Below, in pieces: positions 1 to 38,947 of a stretch of DNA of 64,000 nucleotides. The notes beneath the pieces were generated by a model. That model saw only the letters and a list, made by a program, of their open reading frames with translations. It was not told the DNA's origin and made no database searches. The translations under genes were made by a program, and so were the position numbers. Source of the DNA: Dicaeum eximium (Eukaryota > Chordata > Aves > Passeriformes > Dicaeidae); assembly GCA_013396995.1 (NCBI GenBank), contig VWZP01007456.1, positions 3,581,482 through 3,645,481 of the forward strand, in the 5' to 3' direction. How positions within the stretch are numbered: the stretch's first letter is position 1; each line of letters opens with the position of its first letter.

Positions 1-1724
1 AAGAGAACATAGGATAGTGAATGGTCTTTGTCAGCATTATTAACGTGTGAGTCTAGTAAAAAAACTCCTAAGTGCTTTCTGAGACTACACCACAGGAAAA
101 CCTACCCACACCAAAGGGCTTCATTAAGGTTGCATGGAAAACATTGCTTCTAAGACTTCCAGACTTGAGGTATTTGCTTTTCAAAATGAAAGCTAATTTT
201 CCTGTGCAACTTGCAAGTACATAACACAGTGCTCAAGCTTACTCAGCAGGAATTATATTTTACTTACCTTATTAATATTGAGAAATGAAAGACAAGAGGG
301 CTAACAAAATGTGCAAAGCTTATTACCTGCCTAAATATTACCTTACTGCAGTGACACAATTTTATCTGTGTTCTAGAAAAGCTGTTTAAAACACTTTTGT
401 AAGCTTTGAAGAAAATAATGTCCATCTGAAATACTGAATGATATTGAAATAATACAGATATCAGAAACAAAAAAACCCAACATAAAATGAAATCAGTAGT
501 GTTTGAAAAGAAACACTGGCTTGTGAATTTTGCTTCCATTTTGCTCATAACTGTATGTTTTATTCTGTATTTTAATGGAACATACAGGATAAAGGAATGA
601 TGAACAGGAAGGAAAAATTGAGTGTGTCTAGTAATTCTTAATATTCCATGAAAATACTTGTCATCTTTGCTAAAAAACCCATTAGTTTTTCCTGTAAGAG
701 CCAGATGAAATATGAATTTATTCAATGTATAGAAAAAGGCTCAGTTTATTACAACCTTACTGCAGACATAGCAATCCCAACACTCAATTTAGGATTTTGT
801 CATTGACACTGGTGCAGTTTTGGACTTGAGCGTAGTTCATTAATTATTTTGGAAACTTACAAGCTATTTGGCTGCATCCTATAATGTGGTTCACTGTCTA
901 TGCATCAAAGTCTTATTTACGTGAATCTACAAAAATTAGAGGAGGAATAGTAGTAGAGTCCTGGATAATTTTTTTTTTAAAGTTTGTAATTCAAGAAGCA
1001 GTCCACAGTCTTCTGAGGAGACACACAGCCACCCCATGAGGGTGGGAAGGAGATGCATGGGTTTAGGGTAGTTAAACTTGTGTGTGTTGAGGGAATATTA
1101 ATGGTCCTCAGAGAATGTCTCTTGCATTCTGGGACAGAGTTGTTTCCTTATACTACTTCTATTCCTCAAAGTTATTTCACCTATCCATTATTTTGTTTAG
1201 ATAAGGAATGACATTTCAGAATTCCTCAGATGAAAAACCAATTCTTATTCTGAGTCATGGAGCTAGTTATTTAAAAAGCTTGAGTGTTTTGTCCACACAC
1301 TCAGATTGTACTGCTTTACAATTCTGTTGGAAGAAAGCAAGAAAATTTCCACAGGAAAATAAATGCTCATCTTGGTGTGCATTGGTTTTGTATGGTTTAG
1401 TATAAACTTGACACCAGGTCAGTTGTCTCTTTGCTATTATTGTGTAATTTCAGTTTCAAGAAGGGAGGAAAGTTCGCAAAAGCAGACCCTGAAATGTGAA
1501 ATTTGCTGTATCAAACATGAGTGGCTGCCCCAGTGACACCATCAGCAGAGGGAGCAGCACAAGGAGTGTCAGCAGGCACTCTTGGCTCAGGCTGAACCAG
1601 GACTCTGAGAGCTGCTGCCAGTGGTGGAGTTGCAACAGTGGGTGAAAAGTCCCAAGTGAGCTAATGTAGACTTTGCTTAAGAATCATTAACTAAATCCCT
1701 GTTTTCGTGGGAGCTTCAGCTGTA

Positions 1725-1851
1725 GTCACGTGATGTGATGCAAACCAGGATCATCAACCTATCAGTGCAAACATATGGCAAAGTCAGCCCGTGGTGTTAC
1801 TTATCTCGGGCAGTGCAGCGGGGCTGGGACATTTCAAGCAAAGCCTATTGG
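1725..1851 (+). promoter_or_regulatory. Candidate alternative LPIN2 promoter motifs
   Basis: Within 130 bp lie a GTCACGTGA E-box (1725-1733, USF/TFE-type core CACGTG), TGATGCAAA (1736-1744, resembling a C/EBP-ATF composite site) and ATTGG (1847-1851, an inverted CCAAT box). They sit about 220-430 bp upstream of an open reading frame that ends at a good splice donor (2158). There is no TATA box or CpG island. The promoter role is inferred. Confidence 0.25.
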
Positions 1852-2070
1852 TGAGGGAGTTTGTGTGTGAGCTTTCTTAAAGAAGGACTTCCTTTTTACT
1901 TGTAATTCTGCGTGGGAATGTATAGCAAGCAGTTTCCTGTAAGAGACCAGAAGGTTTACATACTTCTTCTGCTTCTATGAGAAGAGAAGAAATGCTGCTA
2001 CAACATTTCCTTATGGCTGTAATTTTTTCATTTACCTGTATTGTGGAAAATTAGTTTTCTGTTTTCTGAG

Positions 2071-2157
2071 ATGCACAACTCAGAAAAGGATGTTCTTGAA
2101 GATGACTCAAATAGAAGTGATGTTGCTGCCCATGAAAAGGTTCCTTCTGGAATCTTG
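2071..2157 (+). CDS. Candidate alternative LPIN2 5' exon (29 codons)
   Basis: An ATG at 2071 opens 29 codons of hydrophilic, acidic protein (MHNSEKDVLEDDSN and on). They end exactly in phase 0 at a GTGAGT donor. Joined to the acceptor at 7103, the frame runs through Ser-Gln-Thr into the normal LPIN2 start methionine. Just before the ATG, TTTTCTGTTTTCTGAG also looks like an acceptor, so it could be an internal exon instead. An open stretch of 87 bp is common by chance, so this is speculative. Confidence 0.25.
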
Positions 2158-5100
2158 GTGAGTTCGACAGATTTATTGCTAAAATATGGGTATATAATTT
2201 CCTATAACACGGTTAAAATACATAAAAATTGACTGCCTGTATTTAATAGTATGTGGAAGACTTTAATTAGGCATTCAACAGACTTACTTTGTTTCCCGTT
2301 TTTGTTCCATAACTGCTCTGTGCAGTGCTAGGAGCAATCCTAAACCCCCAATTAAAATCTTTACTTGGGAACAAAGATGTTTTTGTTGAGTAGATCTGAT
2401 TCTACAGCGGTCCTGTTTGACAGGGTCATTTTTCCCCCCAGTTTTTTCAGGGTACAAAATAGAAACTGGTAAAGCACTCGCTAAATATTTTCTCTGCTTA
2501 AGGAAAGCTTCTGCCTCGTAAATTTATATGTATGCAAATATAGGCAAAATGAGATAAATTGAGGTAGACTGCTCTGCATGTTTTTTATTTTACCTAATCT
2601 CTTGAAACAAATACAATGTCTTTGCTGTTTACATCATGTGCCATTAGGTGTATTTTAACCCTCTTACTGTATCTCAAAATAAATGGAGTGTATGAATATC
2701 TACTGGAAGCGAAGATCTGCTTCTAAGTAACTTTTTTTTTTTTTTTTTTTGCGGTGATAGTTAAAATTCATGCCCTCTAAAGTTGTAGCTCTCTAGAGCA
2801 ATCTGATATCTTGCCTTTGGGTAACTTGCACTCTTCTTTTTCTGTTGTTGAACTAGGCACTTGTAGTAGGCATGTTCATATGTGTGCGCTTGTATAAGAG
2901 GTAATGGCTTTAAGAACCCAAAAAATGCAGTTTACTATTAAAGTGGTTCTCCATAAGCACAGAAAACACCTTTTGTGAACAGACTTTTGATTCTGTATTG
3001 CACCTCTGTATGGATATTACTGAATAACACTAAAAAAAAAGTTAAAGAAAACATGTTGGTCTAGTGGCAGCTAAAACATCTTTCTTAATGATACAAAGAT
3101 ATAGTTCATACCCACAAAACCTCCTGCTCCAGTTATGCTAATGTAAGCATTTCCTGGTAATGAGTTTTGAAAATTTGTCTTGTCTATCATGTAAAGCATA
3201 TCAGATACTGTGAGGTGGAGTACTGTTTAATTATTATTTCTGAGAGCCATTGCTGTAATGTGAGGAAGCCAAACAGCAAATTCAGAGTTAATTTTAGTTG
3301 CACTGATTTGAGTATTTTATAAGTGGAGGCACAGCATTTTAGTTACTGAATTTCTGAAGTACATATTTTTTCTTATTTTATATTTACCTTTATGCTCTCT
3401 CAGAAAAAGAAAGTTAAAAAACCAAAGCAGTTTCAGTTTCTGCTTTTGGCAGTGCAAAGGCTTCTTGCCAGAAAGAAAATTATTTTCATGATATGACATA
3501 GAGATTCTTTCCCCCATTCCAATTACAGTTGCACTTACCTTACTGGTATTAATATATTCAGCTGTAAGAATTTTTGCAAACTAGGTAGTATTGCATAAAT
3601 ATTCAAAAATCAGTTTCTCTGGAGCCTCCAAAGTCACTAAGAATGTTTCTGCTTGATATACCTCAGGTATTCATAGCCTTTTAATTTGCTGTCATAAAAA
3701 CCTCAGTTTTTATGCAGAGTTCTGGAATTTCACTGCATCAGGCAATGTATAGATTGTGGATATCAAAGGGAATAAAAGCTAAACAGTATTGTGAAGTATT
3801 ACTGCCTTGCCTTTCTTAGTTTCTTTTCCATCAGGCTTTTGTCCTGAATTTCAAAACTGGCAATCAGCATGCTTTTTAGGTTCTTATAGGAGGTTAGGAG
3901 GCCATACTGCTCTCTGCTTTCAAGGCAATGACATTTAAGAAATGTTTACTAAGTATAAAATAAAGAGTGTTATTGAGGAAATACTTTGTCTTACTGGTTA
4001 TGCTGTGATCAGGATATTTCTATTGCATTTGAAAAAATTAACACAATAACATTTTACACATGTTACAATAACATTTTAAAATCAGTGTAGTCTGATTCTG
4101 TACTGTTCAGCACAAGTTTTCCAATATACAGTAACATTTAAGAAAAACAGACAAACCCAAGCAAAGCTCAAACCCAGTCCTAACCCCCAAATTTTAAAAT
4201 CTCCCAGCTGGGCTTCTACTGACATTTGAAATAAAATTACATGTTTCTCAGGTATTAGTGGCACTTCATTTCTATTTGATCATTTTCTTGCTACAGTTTG
4301 AACCTTCTTATATAACATGTTTGTCTTGGAAAGTGAACCATTACGTTAAAAGCTGAACTGCAGCCTGGTAAGCAGTATTGTGCATTAGTTTATTACCTTT
4401 ATCTAGTTTGGTTTACTTGCAATGTACAAAACAACGTTTACGTTAAAACTTGGATCATAAAAAGCTACTTTCCTTATAAGCAATGTTTTTAATACTCAGT
4501 AGGTACAAAAGTTCATAACTTTTTCACATGTAAGAGTGACCCAGCTATGAACTTTCAAATGTGAGAGGTTATTCAGTGTGTGCATGTTCATAAAAGGGGC
4601 TGTGCTGTGAGCTGCAGAAATGGAACCGATACCTGCAGGAGAGATAACATTGCTACAGGAGAGTCTTGCTACAGAAAGGCAAGAATATGTGAAAAATGGG
4701 TGAATGCTTTGGTCTTGTGTGGGTTGTGTGGTGAATTTCTATGGTCAAGTTAGCATGTATGTGAGAAAAACTAGATTATTTATCATCTGAACTCAGTTCT
4801 TAGCAGAAGGTGTGAAATTTTGATCTTTTAAGAAGTCACTGCTTAAGTTGTAGAGAATTTCTTGCTAATGCCCACTTCTCAAGTCCTGTTCACTGAAATT
4901 AAATATATTGAATGGAGACTTTATTAAAGACTTTTATTGCTGATGGTGCCAAACATTTCTTTTAACAAGTGCAGTCTCCTTGGTGACACAAAATCAACTT
5001 TTGTTTCTAAACTGATACCACAGACAGCTCTTGGAAGTGGCCAAGGTAGAGCCATGAATGTTAATGATTATTCATTAAAGATTTTTTTTTTTCATGAGAT

Positions 5101-7112
5101 TGAGTTTAAACATGGCTGTCATATTAGGTGAAGACTAATTGTTTCAACAGGAAAGCAGAGATACTGTAACATCTGTGTTGAGTTACAGTTCCATGAGAGG
5201 CAGCAAATAGCTCACTTGTCAAAAAGATGTTCAGCTCCCCTGCCTTTTTTTTTTTCCCCTTAGCTCTCTGGTGCTGCTCAGTGCCTCATGACTCAGGTGT
5301 TTGTCATGTTCTGCTCAGTGAGCTGATCTAATTTACTAACAACCCACTGAAACAAAGAACAACAAAAAGTGGCAGACTTTCGCCAGCTGTGTCAGGGAGC
5401 TAAAATCAGCTCATTAAGAGGGTCAGATGAGAAAAGGTTGAAGTGAGACCTTCCCTGTTTAGCAGGAGTGAGCTATTACTTCACTATCAAGCAATCAGTT
5501 TTATAGTTGTACGTGAAGCTACTTACAGATGAAATTGAATTAATGACTAATGTTAATAGAGAGTCCATCCTCCTAATCTCATTACTCACTCAATGACAGT
5601 CTGTTCTTTTTGTCTTCATCAACAGGCTACAGGAAAAAATTCTGTAGCATGTTACCTAGCATAGTAATTCTGTAATTCTGGATAATTTTAAGACACTGTT
5701 AAATCTGTATTGGAAAACCTCCACCTTCATTTGTAAGTCTTGTGAAGAGGAAGGGATTATTTTTAAAAAGCATTAATATGATCCAGTAATGTATGAGAAG
5801 CCTGAGATGGAGAAAAATGTTTCCATAGCTGCTGTAAGTAGTTTTAGATTTCTTGCCTGTTTACAATTATATCAGTATAGAGATGCCACAAAAGTAGTCA
5901 CTTTTGGTTGAGTGTAAGATACCTGTGCTACTGTGAGGAAGACTTTGGAGGCTCAAAAGAGAAAGAACTGATTAATTATATAGACAGTAAAGCAGTATCA
6001 GTAGGAAGAACTGTTGTAATGTAGTACAGTTTTGTTTAGAGGTACTAGAGGTATTAAGAAAAATTGTAAACCTTGTTCAGTGACTAATAAAAATACAAAT
6101 GCAAATAGGAAAAAAAATTGTACATTTTTTCCTAGGAATAATATCCCAAAACAGATTTTTTTAAAAATAATTTAAGCTCTTTTATGTGTTCAGTGTTGTG
6201 GGTTTTGCTTGTTGGTAGTGGGTCTTTGTTCTCCTAAATATCCTTAACTTCAGAGGCTGCAGTTGCTTGGATGTTTCTGAAATTAGCTTGTAGCAGACTT
6301 TTGGGTGGGAGGCAGGAGACGGTAGGTAGAATGAGGAAGAGTTGCACTTAGGTTTCTATCAGAACATTTTCACAGTTTTCCATCCTCTTTCTGTTAAAGC
6401 TCAGATGTTCTAAGAAATCTTTGGACTTTCGTTTCTTATTGGCAGTCATTCAGAATTAATTCCTTTCCTGAAGTATTTTTAATGGATTAGACAGAATTTT
6501 CAGTAAGTGATTCTGTGTTCTTCATCCTGTTTGACTATAGCATAATCTTCTTAATGTGTGTATCTCTTTTCTCCCATTACCTACTTAGATAATTTCTCTG
6601 AGATGACTCAGCTGTTTTTGAAATACAAAGCTGTAAAGGAAGAGTTACGTGCAGTAAGGTTCTACATACTTTTTCCCGACTTGCAAGATTTTTTTTTTGC
6701 ATACTTATGTACAGTTATCTCCATTTTCAATATAGGATTGGTTGTATTAAACAGGCTGGAGAAAGACTTTTTCTTATTAGCTTACCTGAGTTAAGCATCA
6801 CTTAAATCTAGGCTTTGAGGTCTAAAAATGACATGCTTCCAAATTTTCTTTGAATTATTTAATTAGTCATAGATTGAAGTTGATAAAGCATTAGGAATAA
6901 GTTTTATAACTCTGGATACTTTTAGTAATATAAAGATTGCCTCAATGTTCTTTTGATTCTTGAAAACATATGTGTAAAGCTTGTTACAGTACAGTAATTC
7001 ATAAATTACATTGCTCATCTCTTTAAATTTTTTTTTAAATTAATTTCAAAAAACCTACTGTATTTTAGATTTACTTACATTTTTTTTTTTGTCTTTCTCT
7101 TAGTCTCAGACT

Positions 7113-33168
<26,056 letters not shown>

Positions 33169-33773
33169 AAAGTACTTCTCACCATGAGATGGAATTTCAT
33201 ATTGAGCTTCTCTACTTCAGTTTAAATGTGAAGAATTTTCTTAATGAGGATGCTAATTTATATATTGGTACCATAAGTCTTACTAAAGAAATCACTTTAA
33301 TTTCATTGGTTTAAAACAAAGAAAATGCAAAGCTACTGTCTATTTTTTGTGGGAGGGTGTGTGAATTTTTGTGTTTGTTTGTTTATTGCTTGTTATTATA
33401 TACCTGTTCTGAGGCACTTGAGATTGGCCTGTCATTGATGGCCACGGTACCCAAGTGCTTCAGGCAGCTAAATGCTGAGGTAAAATATGACTTTGCATTT
33501 TCATCAATACAGACCTTATTGTAAACATAGATTATTCTTTTTAAGTTGTCTTAAGTATATTTTCTAAAATGAAGCCAAAAAGTTTATGGAAACTGCCAAA
33601 CAGAATGTCAGACCTATTAATGAAAAATGTGGTTTAATGTTCAGATGGGCATTTAGGCCATTTTTGAAAGGAGCCAGCACCTAAGACCACTGTGCTCTTC
33701 TCAGCTAGAATACAGAAAATGTACAGACGTTATTAGCATGGCAGATTCTGAAGACACAGAATTCTTCTTTAAA

Positions 33774-33781
33774 TGTAAATA
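33774..33781 (+). promoter_or_regulatory. Pumilio-type site in LPIN2 3' UTR
   Basis: TGTAAATA is an exact match to the Pumilio response consensus TGTANATA and lies about 600 nt after the stop codon. A match of this length is not rare in AT-rich sequence. Confidence 0.35.
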
Positions 33782-34257
33782 TGCCTTTTATTACATGTAC
33801 AATACTGGGCTTGTACAAATCACGCTCAAACTAACTCTGCTTATTACTTTTTTTTTTTACACGCAATGCTTAAACTATTTCATGAGCTTGTTAAAATGAA
33901 AGTTGTCTTCAGACACTTGTATAGCTTTTGTTGTTCTCAGGCTGTGCTGTGTCATGTTAAATTTTCATCAAGAAAAATCTTGAAACATTTCTGTAAGAGT
34001 TGGGGAACTGGCATTTTTATTTCCTTTTTCAGCACAGAGATAATGCATATATGTGTGTATGCTGTGTAGGCCAGTAAAATGTATGTATAGATTATATTCA
34101 GGGAATTGCAATACTAAAAAGAATTATGTATTTAATTTTTTAATTGTCTACTGCAGGTCTTTCCAGAGTTCTGTATTGCAGGTTTTCAGTAGCTGGAACA
34201 AAATGCAACTCAGTAGTGAGGTTCCAGCTGTGAGAATGGTTAAATGCTGCAGAGCAG

Positions 34258-34263
34258 AATAAA
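34258..34263 (+). terminator. Proximal polyadenylation signal candidate, LPIN2
   Basis: AATAAA about 1.1 kb after the stop, followed at once by T-rich sequence (two T runs) that could be the downstream element. It would give a short 3' UTR isoform. Confidence 0.45.
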
Positions 34264-35200
34264 ACTTTTTTTTTCTTTTTTTTTTTTAAGTTTTGGGTTA
34301 TTCGCAAACATCATGCTGGTCATTCCTCAGGTTCCAGTCAGAACCTGTGAACAAATTACATTCCAGTTCTGGTGTTTATCAGCTATAAAAGCAGCTAATT
34401 GTTCTTTCTCCAGAAGTACTTGAAGGCAAAGGTGGCTGCTTTTTAAGTTGAATTAGTGCATTTAACTTCTTTTGGACAAAACTATGGTGAGAATATATCA
34501 TTCCACCAGCCCAAAGGGCTTAAGGACTACAGTCATTTAAACATCATTTAAACACCAGATCACTCGGTTTTACTACCTGCAAAAGCATACATGTAGAGGA
34601 TTTTAGCCCCCTCCAGGAGTGCTTTTTTCTCCATTGTCAGGCTGTCTAAACCCACAGTTCTGATGTAACACCAGCTAACTCTGGACAACTGATGAACTGC
34701 TCGGTGGGGAGCATTTTTAAATCACTATATTAATGAAATTACTTTTTTCCCCCCATTTTAAAATTCTAGTGTATTCTTGTATTTATAAGACACTGGATAA
34801 AGAGTGGAGGCAAGCAAAATCAACCTGGAATCTCTTTCAGAGCAGGAGAAGGAGAGTGGGATAAAAAACCTTATCTGTCACGGTGTGTCGTGCGTATCAG
34901 TAAATTGAAAGGCATCCTCATTTTTGTACTGTGAGAACAATAATTTCTGTGGTTCTTGGTCACTAGTCTACTCAGTCTTTAAGTAGATTTTACAGGATTC
35001 AACTCAAAGGATATTTTACTGCTTTTTTCTTGTATTTTTTTGCAGTGTCAGAAGCTTGCAAACATAATTCGATGTATTTTTTTCACTTTTCTTACCTTTT
35101 ATCCCATAGATTTCATTAGAAACTAAAATTTTCATTATCACCAAGTGCTTTGAATATCAGTGTGATCTGAGCTTTTAAGTCACTTAAATACTTTAAAATG

Positions 35201-35226
35201 AATAAATAAGAATCCAACATAATAAA
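35201..35226 (+). terminator. Paired AATAAA signals, LPIN2 3' UTR
   Basis: Two AATAAA hexamers (35201-35206 and 35221-35226) lie 20 bp apart about 2 kb after the stop. A third is at 35567-35572. No strong GT-rich downstream element is obvious, so use is uncertain. Confidence 0.3.
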
Positions 35227-37063
35227 GTATTTTAATTACAAGATTAAATATTCTATCTAAAGATTCTATTTTGCATAAAGGGAGCGAAGCAGCCTTTCCT
35301 AAAACAGTCTTTTTGTGGATGTCAAAATTTTCTTTACCATGCTTAAGTCTACTCTTGGTAGCCCTGGTATTACACAGCTTTTCTAAAAATAAAAGCACTT
35401 CCTGAAACCATGATGAGTTCTCAAATGGGAGAGATTGTTACCATGGTTTGGCTGTGCCTTTCTTGGTTAATATTCTTCTTTCAGGTTTTGGGGTTTTTTT
35501 CTTCAATTCCCTTCAGCTTTTCAGACTGTCATAAAGATAAGCTGTGGATTTCAAGGTGGGCACTTGAATAAATGAGAAGCATGGAAAAATAGTATCAGGT
35601 ATATCTCCAAATACATGTACTTTCAGCTGGTATTGAAATGGGGGTTGTGTGACTTTTGTTGAGAGCTCCTCATTCTGCTAGCATCTCACTTTGCATTGTA
35701 GCAGTCTCCAAAAGGTTGCTTAATTTAAAAAATACATTTGTTTTTCTCTGTAACAGCCACAGTTTGATACTTGTTTTTTGATAAAATGTAAATGCTGTTG
35801 AGCCTTTCTGATATGAGTAGGGTGGAGGGTTTGGTTTTTCTAACTCTGGCTTGTATTTGAAGCTTTTCAGATTGTTTGTTAACCCCACTTAGGGACAGAA
35901 TATGGGGCCTGTTGTTGGTACCTGTGTTCTTGGGGCTGCTGGGCACTTTACTGACTCTAGAGCAGACATCTCGTTGCTATCAAGCTGTGGGCTTGTGCCA
36001 CAATATTAACATGGAGGGGGGTAAATAAGAATTATGCATTAGCCTGTCCTTTGTTACCTTAGTGGAAAGCAGTGGCCTGAAACTAATGTTCGAGAACAAG
36101 TTGTGCTATTCTGATGTAAAATTAGCGCAAGCTACATCATTCTTTCTGTGAAAGAGGAACTTCTAAGTGTGCCTGGCTGTGGGCACACGCACACCCCTGT
36201 TGAGACTGTGTTGTTAAAGATGCAGATCCTCTTAGCGTTGGAACCCCTCAAAGGCTGAGTCAATGACACCTGTCTGGGAGTAAATAAGGAACATTGCAGT
36301 TCAAAACTTGTTAGTGACTTGGACATTACCTGTTTCTATAATGATTTAAAGATCAGCAGTTTAAAGGGTATGCATTTCTGGATTTAATTTTTTTTATTTA
36401 TTTACTGTACCAAGCGTGTTTGTACTTCAAAAGATTGGGCTTTCATTCCCAACTGTATACAAGTGCATGTGCAATCCTGGCTCATGTCTTCTTAACTTTC
36501 TGTCATCAGTATATGCCTTCCAAAACCCTTTTTTTCCTTTTCAACTGGAAAAGTTTTAACACTTGTGTCAGCTCCATTATGGAACTTCTGAAGCAAAGTC
36601 TGAATCCGTTTATGGTAAACACGAAAGAGATGAGATTTCATGTTAATATTTCATGTAAGTCTTCTAGAAAATGCTGTCATATGAATGAGCTGTTTAAATG
36701 ACTGTAATGCAAATTCCTAGTGAAACATCACAGAGAATTTGAGATGCCTTTAAAGTGTCGCTTTTGCCTGAAGAAATTTTAATTTCCAGAGTTAAAATTT
36801 GCTAAATAGAAAGGAATTGTTTGGGACTTTTTTACAGTGTTAATTACTTCCAGATGAAAGTTAAAATGTTGGTTTATTTTGAGGGTGGGAAAACTCTCTT
36901 CAGTCATTTGTTTCATTTTTATCTTGAAGATGTGGAATACTTGATTGTTAAGCAACCCAATCACTAATAAGGTAGTGTGTTTAAAATGTCAAATCTGTGA
37001 TCATACCAATACAGTGGTTTTTGTTAAGACTGGACTGTCTTGGGTACAGCAACCCACACTTCA

Positions 37064-37106
37064 GTGCAATGTTTATTGGTGTTCGGAACAATGTTATCAC
37101 AATAAA
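37064..37106 (+). terminator. Distal LPIN2 polyadenylation signal with nearby miR-92-type seed match
   Basis: AATAAA at 37101-37106 is followed about 35 nt later by a T/G-rich stretch (CTTTGTTTTTGG), the arrangement expected at a cleavage site. GTGCAAT (37064-37070) just upstream is complementary to the miR-25/92 family seed. The distance from the stop (3.9 kb) fits a lipin-2 3' UTR. Confidence 0.55.
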
Positions 37107-38679
37107 AACAGACTTAAAGTGAAAGTTCTCTTTACTTTGTTTTTGGTAATTCCTTTATTGTACTGCTGAATGACTAAACACGGGGCTATTAAAATTGCAT
37201 TTATTTTTAACATAGAATTCAAGTTGGTCTTCTCAGAAGAGAAAAGAATCAAGCTTTCTTTCAGGCTTGATTCACTTTTTTTCCAGAGTATTTATACAGC
37301 TGGTAAAAAATCACTGTCATCAAGCTTAACTTTTGTGCCAGTACCAATACTGGGTTACAACTGTAATGAAAAGCAAACATGCACTTCGTAATGTAAAATA
37401 TCATATAACAGAGGCACGACTTGGGAATGTACAAGCTGCCTTGAAGAAAATGTAGCTGCAGTTTGAGCTCTTGTAAATCTGCCCTAATTTGGAGTTTTAT
37501 CCTATTTCCATCAAAGTTAACTTTTCCCTTTCAAGGAAAAGAGTATTGTCTTCCACAGCTGTTGTTAAATGGTTTGAAGCAAGTGTTGTGAGGCTGTCTT
37601 GGAAAAGGGGCCTCAAGCTTTCAGTAGAAATTCATTTTCCTGGTCTCTTGCTGCTCTTGGTAAATGCAACCAACTAGCAGCCTACCTGGAAAACCTGACT
37701 GCTCAGTCCCATTATGATGGAAGTGCATAAAAAGGTCAGTGATGCTGTGCCTTTTGGTCCTTCTGTGGTGTTATTGGTGTTACTGCTGGTATTTTATCAC
37801 CTCCTCTGTTCCTGCCACATTTCCCCCTTGACTCTGCTGTGACATGCTGCACTCGTTCCTCCCACCACAGTCTGCTCACTGCCCATCTTTCACACCTGTG
37901 TCCCACTGCATCCTTGGTGCTGCATCCCTCTCCCAGAGCAAGCAACAGAAGGGTCCTGTGTATGCCAAATGTTTGGATCTGTTGCAGAAACATTTCTGAG
38001 GTGGCATTGTTTCTTCTGTGTCCAGCTTACTCTAATGCACTCCTACTAGGGTGGTCTTGTTCTTGGTGGATGGATTTTTCTGTCTCTGAGCAACTGGCTT
38101 CAATGTGTAAAGAACAGAATCACTGTTTCCATGAGCAGGCACTTTCCCTTTGCAGGATGCTGTGCCTAGAGTTATGTCATGCAGCTGGTGCACTGAGGAC
38201 CTGCAGCCCTGCACCACTGGGGTGGGGAGAGTGTGTGTGCTACTTACTGAGCTCTCGTACCAGTGGTGAGCTGAGCACAGAGTCAGCTCAGCAGGGCTTT
38301 TTGGGCAGATGTCCCATGTGCTGTGTGGGCTCAGAGCTTCAGAGGTTTCACTGTTGGACGCAGTGAGGGTTTGTCAGGGTCTTCTGCCTGGCAGGAGTGG
38401 CCACTCCTATGCCATGTGTTTCCTGAGCAGTCTCTTGCTGCTTTTCCTCCTTTCCCTTGCCTTAAATTAATCAAACCCTCACTGATGTTTCTGTCCCACT
38501 CGAGCGCTGGTGCACCTCATGTTCTTCCTGGTCATGTCTTTTAGCCAGCCTTTCCCTGCCCTCTCTTTTTAATTCATCTTCCTGCCTTGCTGGGTTTTAA
38601 TCTTACATTCCCCACCTCTGATGATATTTCCTGTGTACATGCTCTAGCGATAACAAGCAACAGCATGAGCTGCTCAGCC

Positions 38680-38937
38680 TAGAACTGGCTGAAGGGCAGG
38701 GCTCAAAGGGTTGTGGTGGAAGGGACTTCTGGCTGGTGATGGGTGACCAGTGATGCTCCTCGAGGCTCAATTCCAGGGCCAGTTCTGTTCAATATATTTA
38801 TCAGTGGTCTGGATGCAGGAGCCGAATGTGCCACTTGCAAGTTTGCTGATGATGCCAAACTGGGAGATGCTATTCACTCTTGAGGGACAAGGCCTTGCAG
38901 AGAGGTCTAGATGGGTTGGAGTGCTGGGCAGCTTTGC
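38680..38937 (+). mobile_element. CR1 LINE fragment, reverse-transcriptase region
   Basis: Sense-strand sequence matches the central CR1 reverse transcriptase: a segment reading like a leading GPVLFNIFISGLD block, then a degenerate counterpart of the ADD active-site region (KFADDAKLGD). It is interrupted by shifts and ends just before an LTR-like sequence. Confidence 0.8.
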
Positions 38938-38947
38938 TCTGCGATGT

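Larger units (their letters stand above)
1..7103 (+). other. LPIN2 upstream region, probably the long 5' intron
   Basis: There is no CpG-rich promoter island and no exon of another recognisable gene here. The region ends in the splice acceptor of the first coding exon. Vertebrate LPIN2 has a non-coding first exon far upstream, so this is most simply intron 1. It holds a T20 run at 2731-2750, the alternative-exon candidate at 2071-2157 and a small cluster of transcription-factor-like motifs near 5.3 kb. Otherwise I see only AT-rich unique sequence. Confidence 0.75.
33169..37125 (+). other. LPIN2: LPIN2 3' UTR
   Basis: After the TGA the sequence is AU-rich, with many ATTTA pentamers and several AATAAA hexamers (34258, 35201, 35221, 35567, 37101). 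Lipin-2 mRNAs carry a 3' UTR of roughly 3-3.5 kb in mammals, so the distal end near 37.1 kb is favoured. The edge is inferred and shorter forms are likely. Confidence 0.65.

Noticed and set aside
2731..2750. T20 run, considered as the tail of an antisense retroposed gene copy
   Set aside because: No coding-like or SINE-like sequence lies beside it and no flanking duplication was seen. It is a simple homopolymer.
37839..38366. 175-codon open frame on the + strand between the two genes
   Set aside because: It is rich in Cys, Ser and Leu with no recognisable domain, has no splice partner in phase, and overlaps open frames in other frames and on the other strand. The locally higher G+C makes long chance frames more likely.
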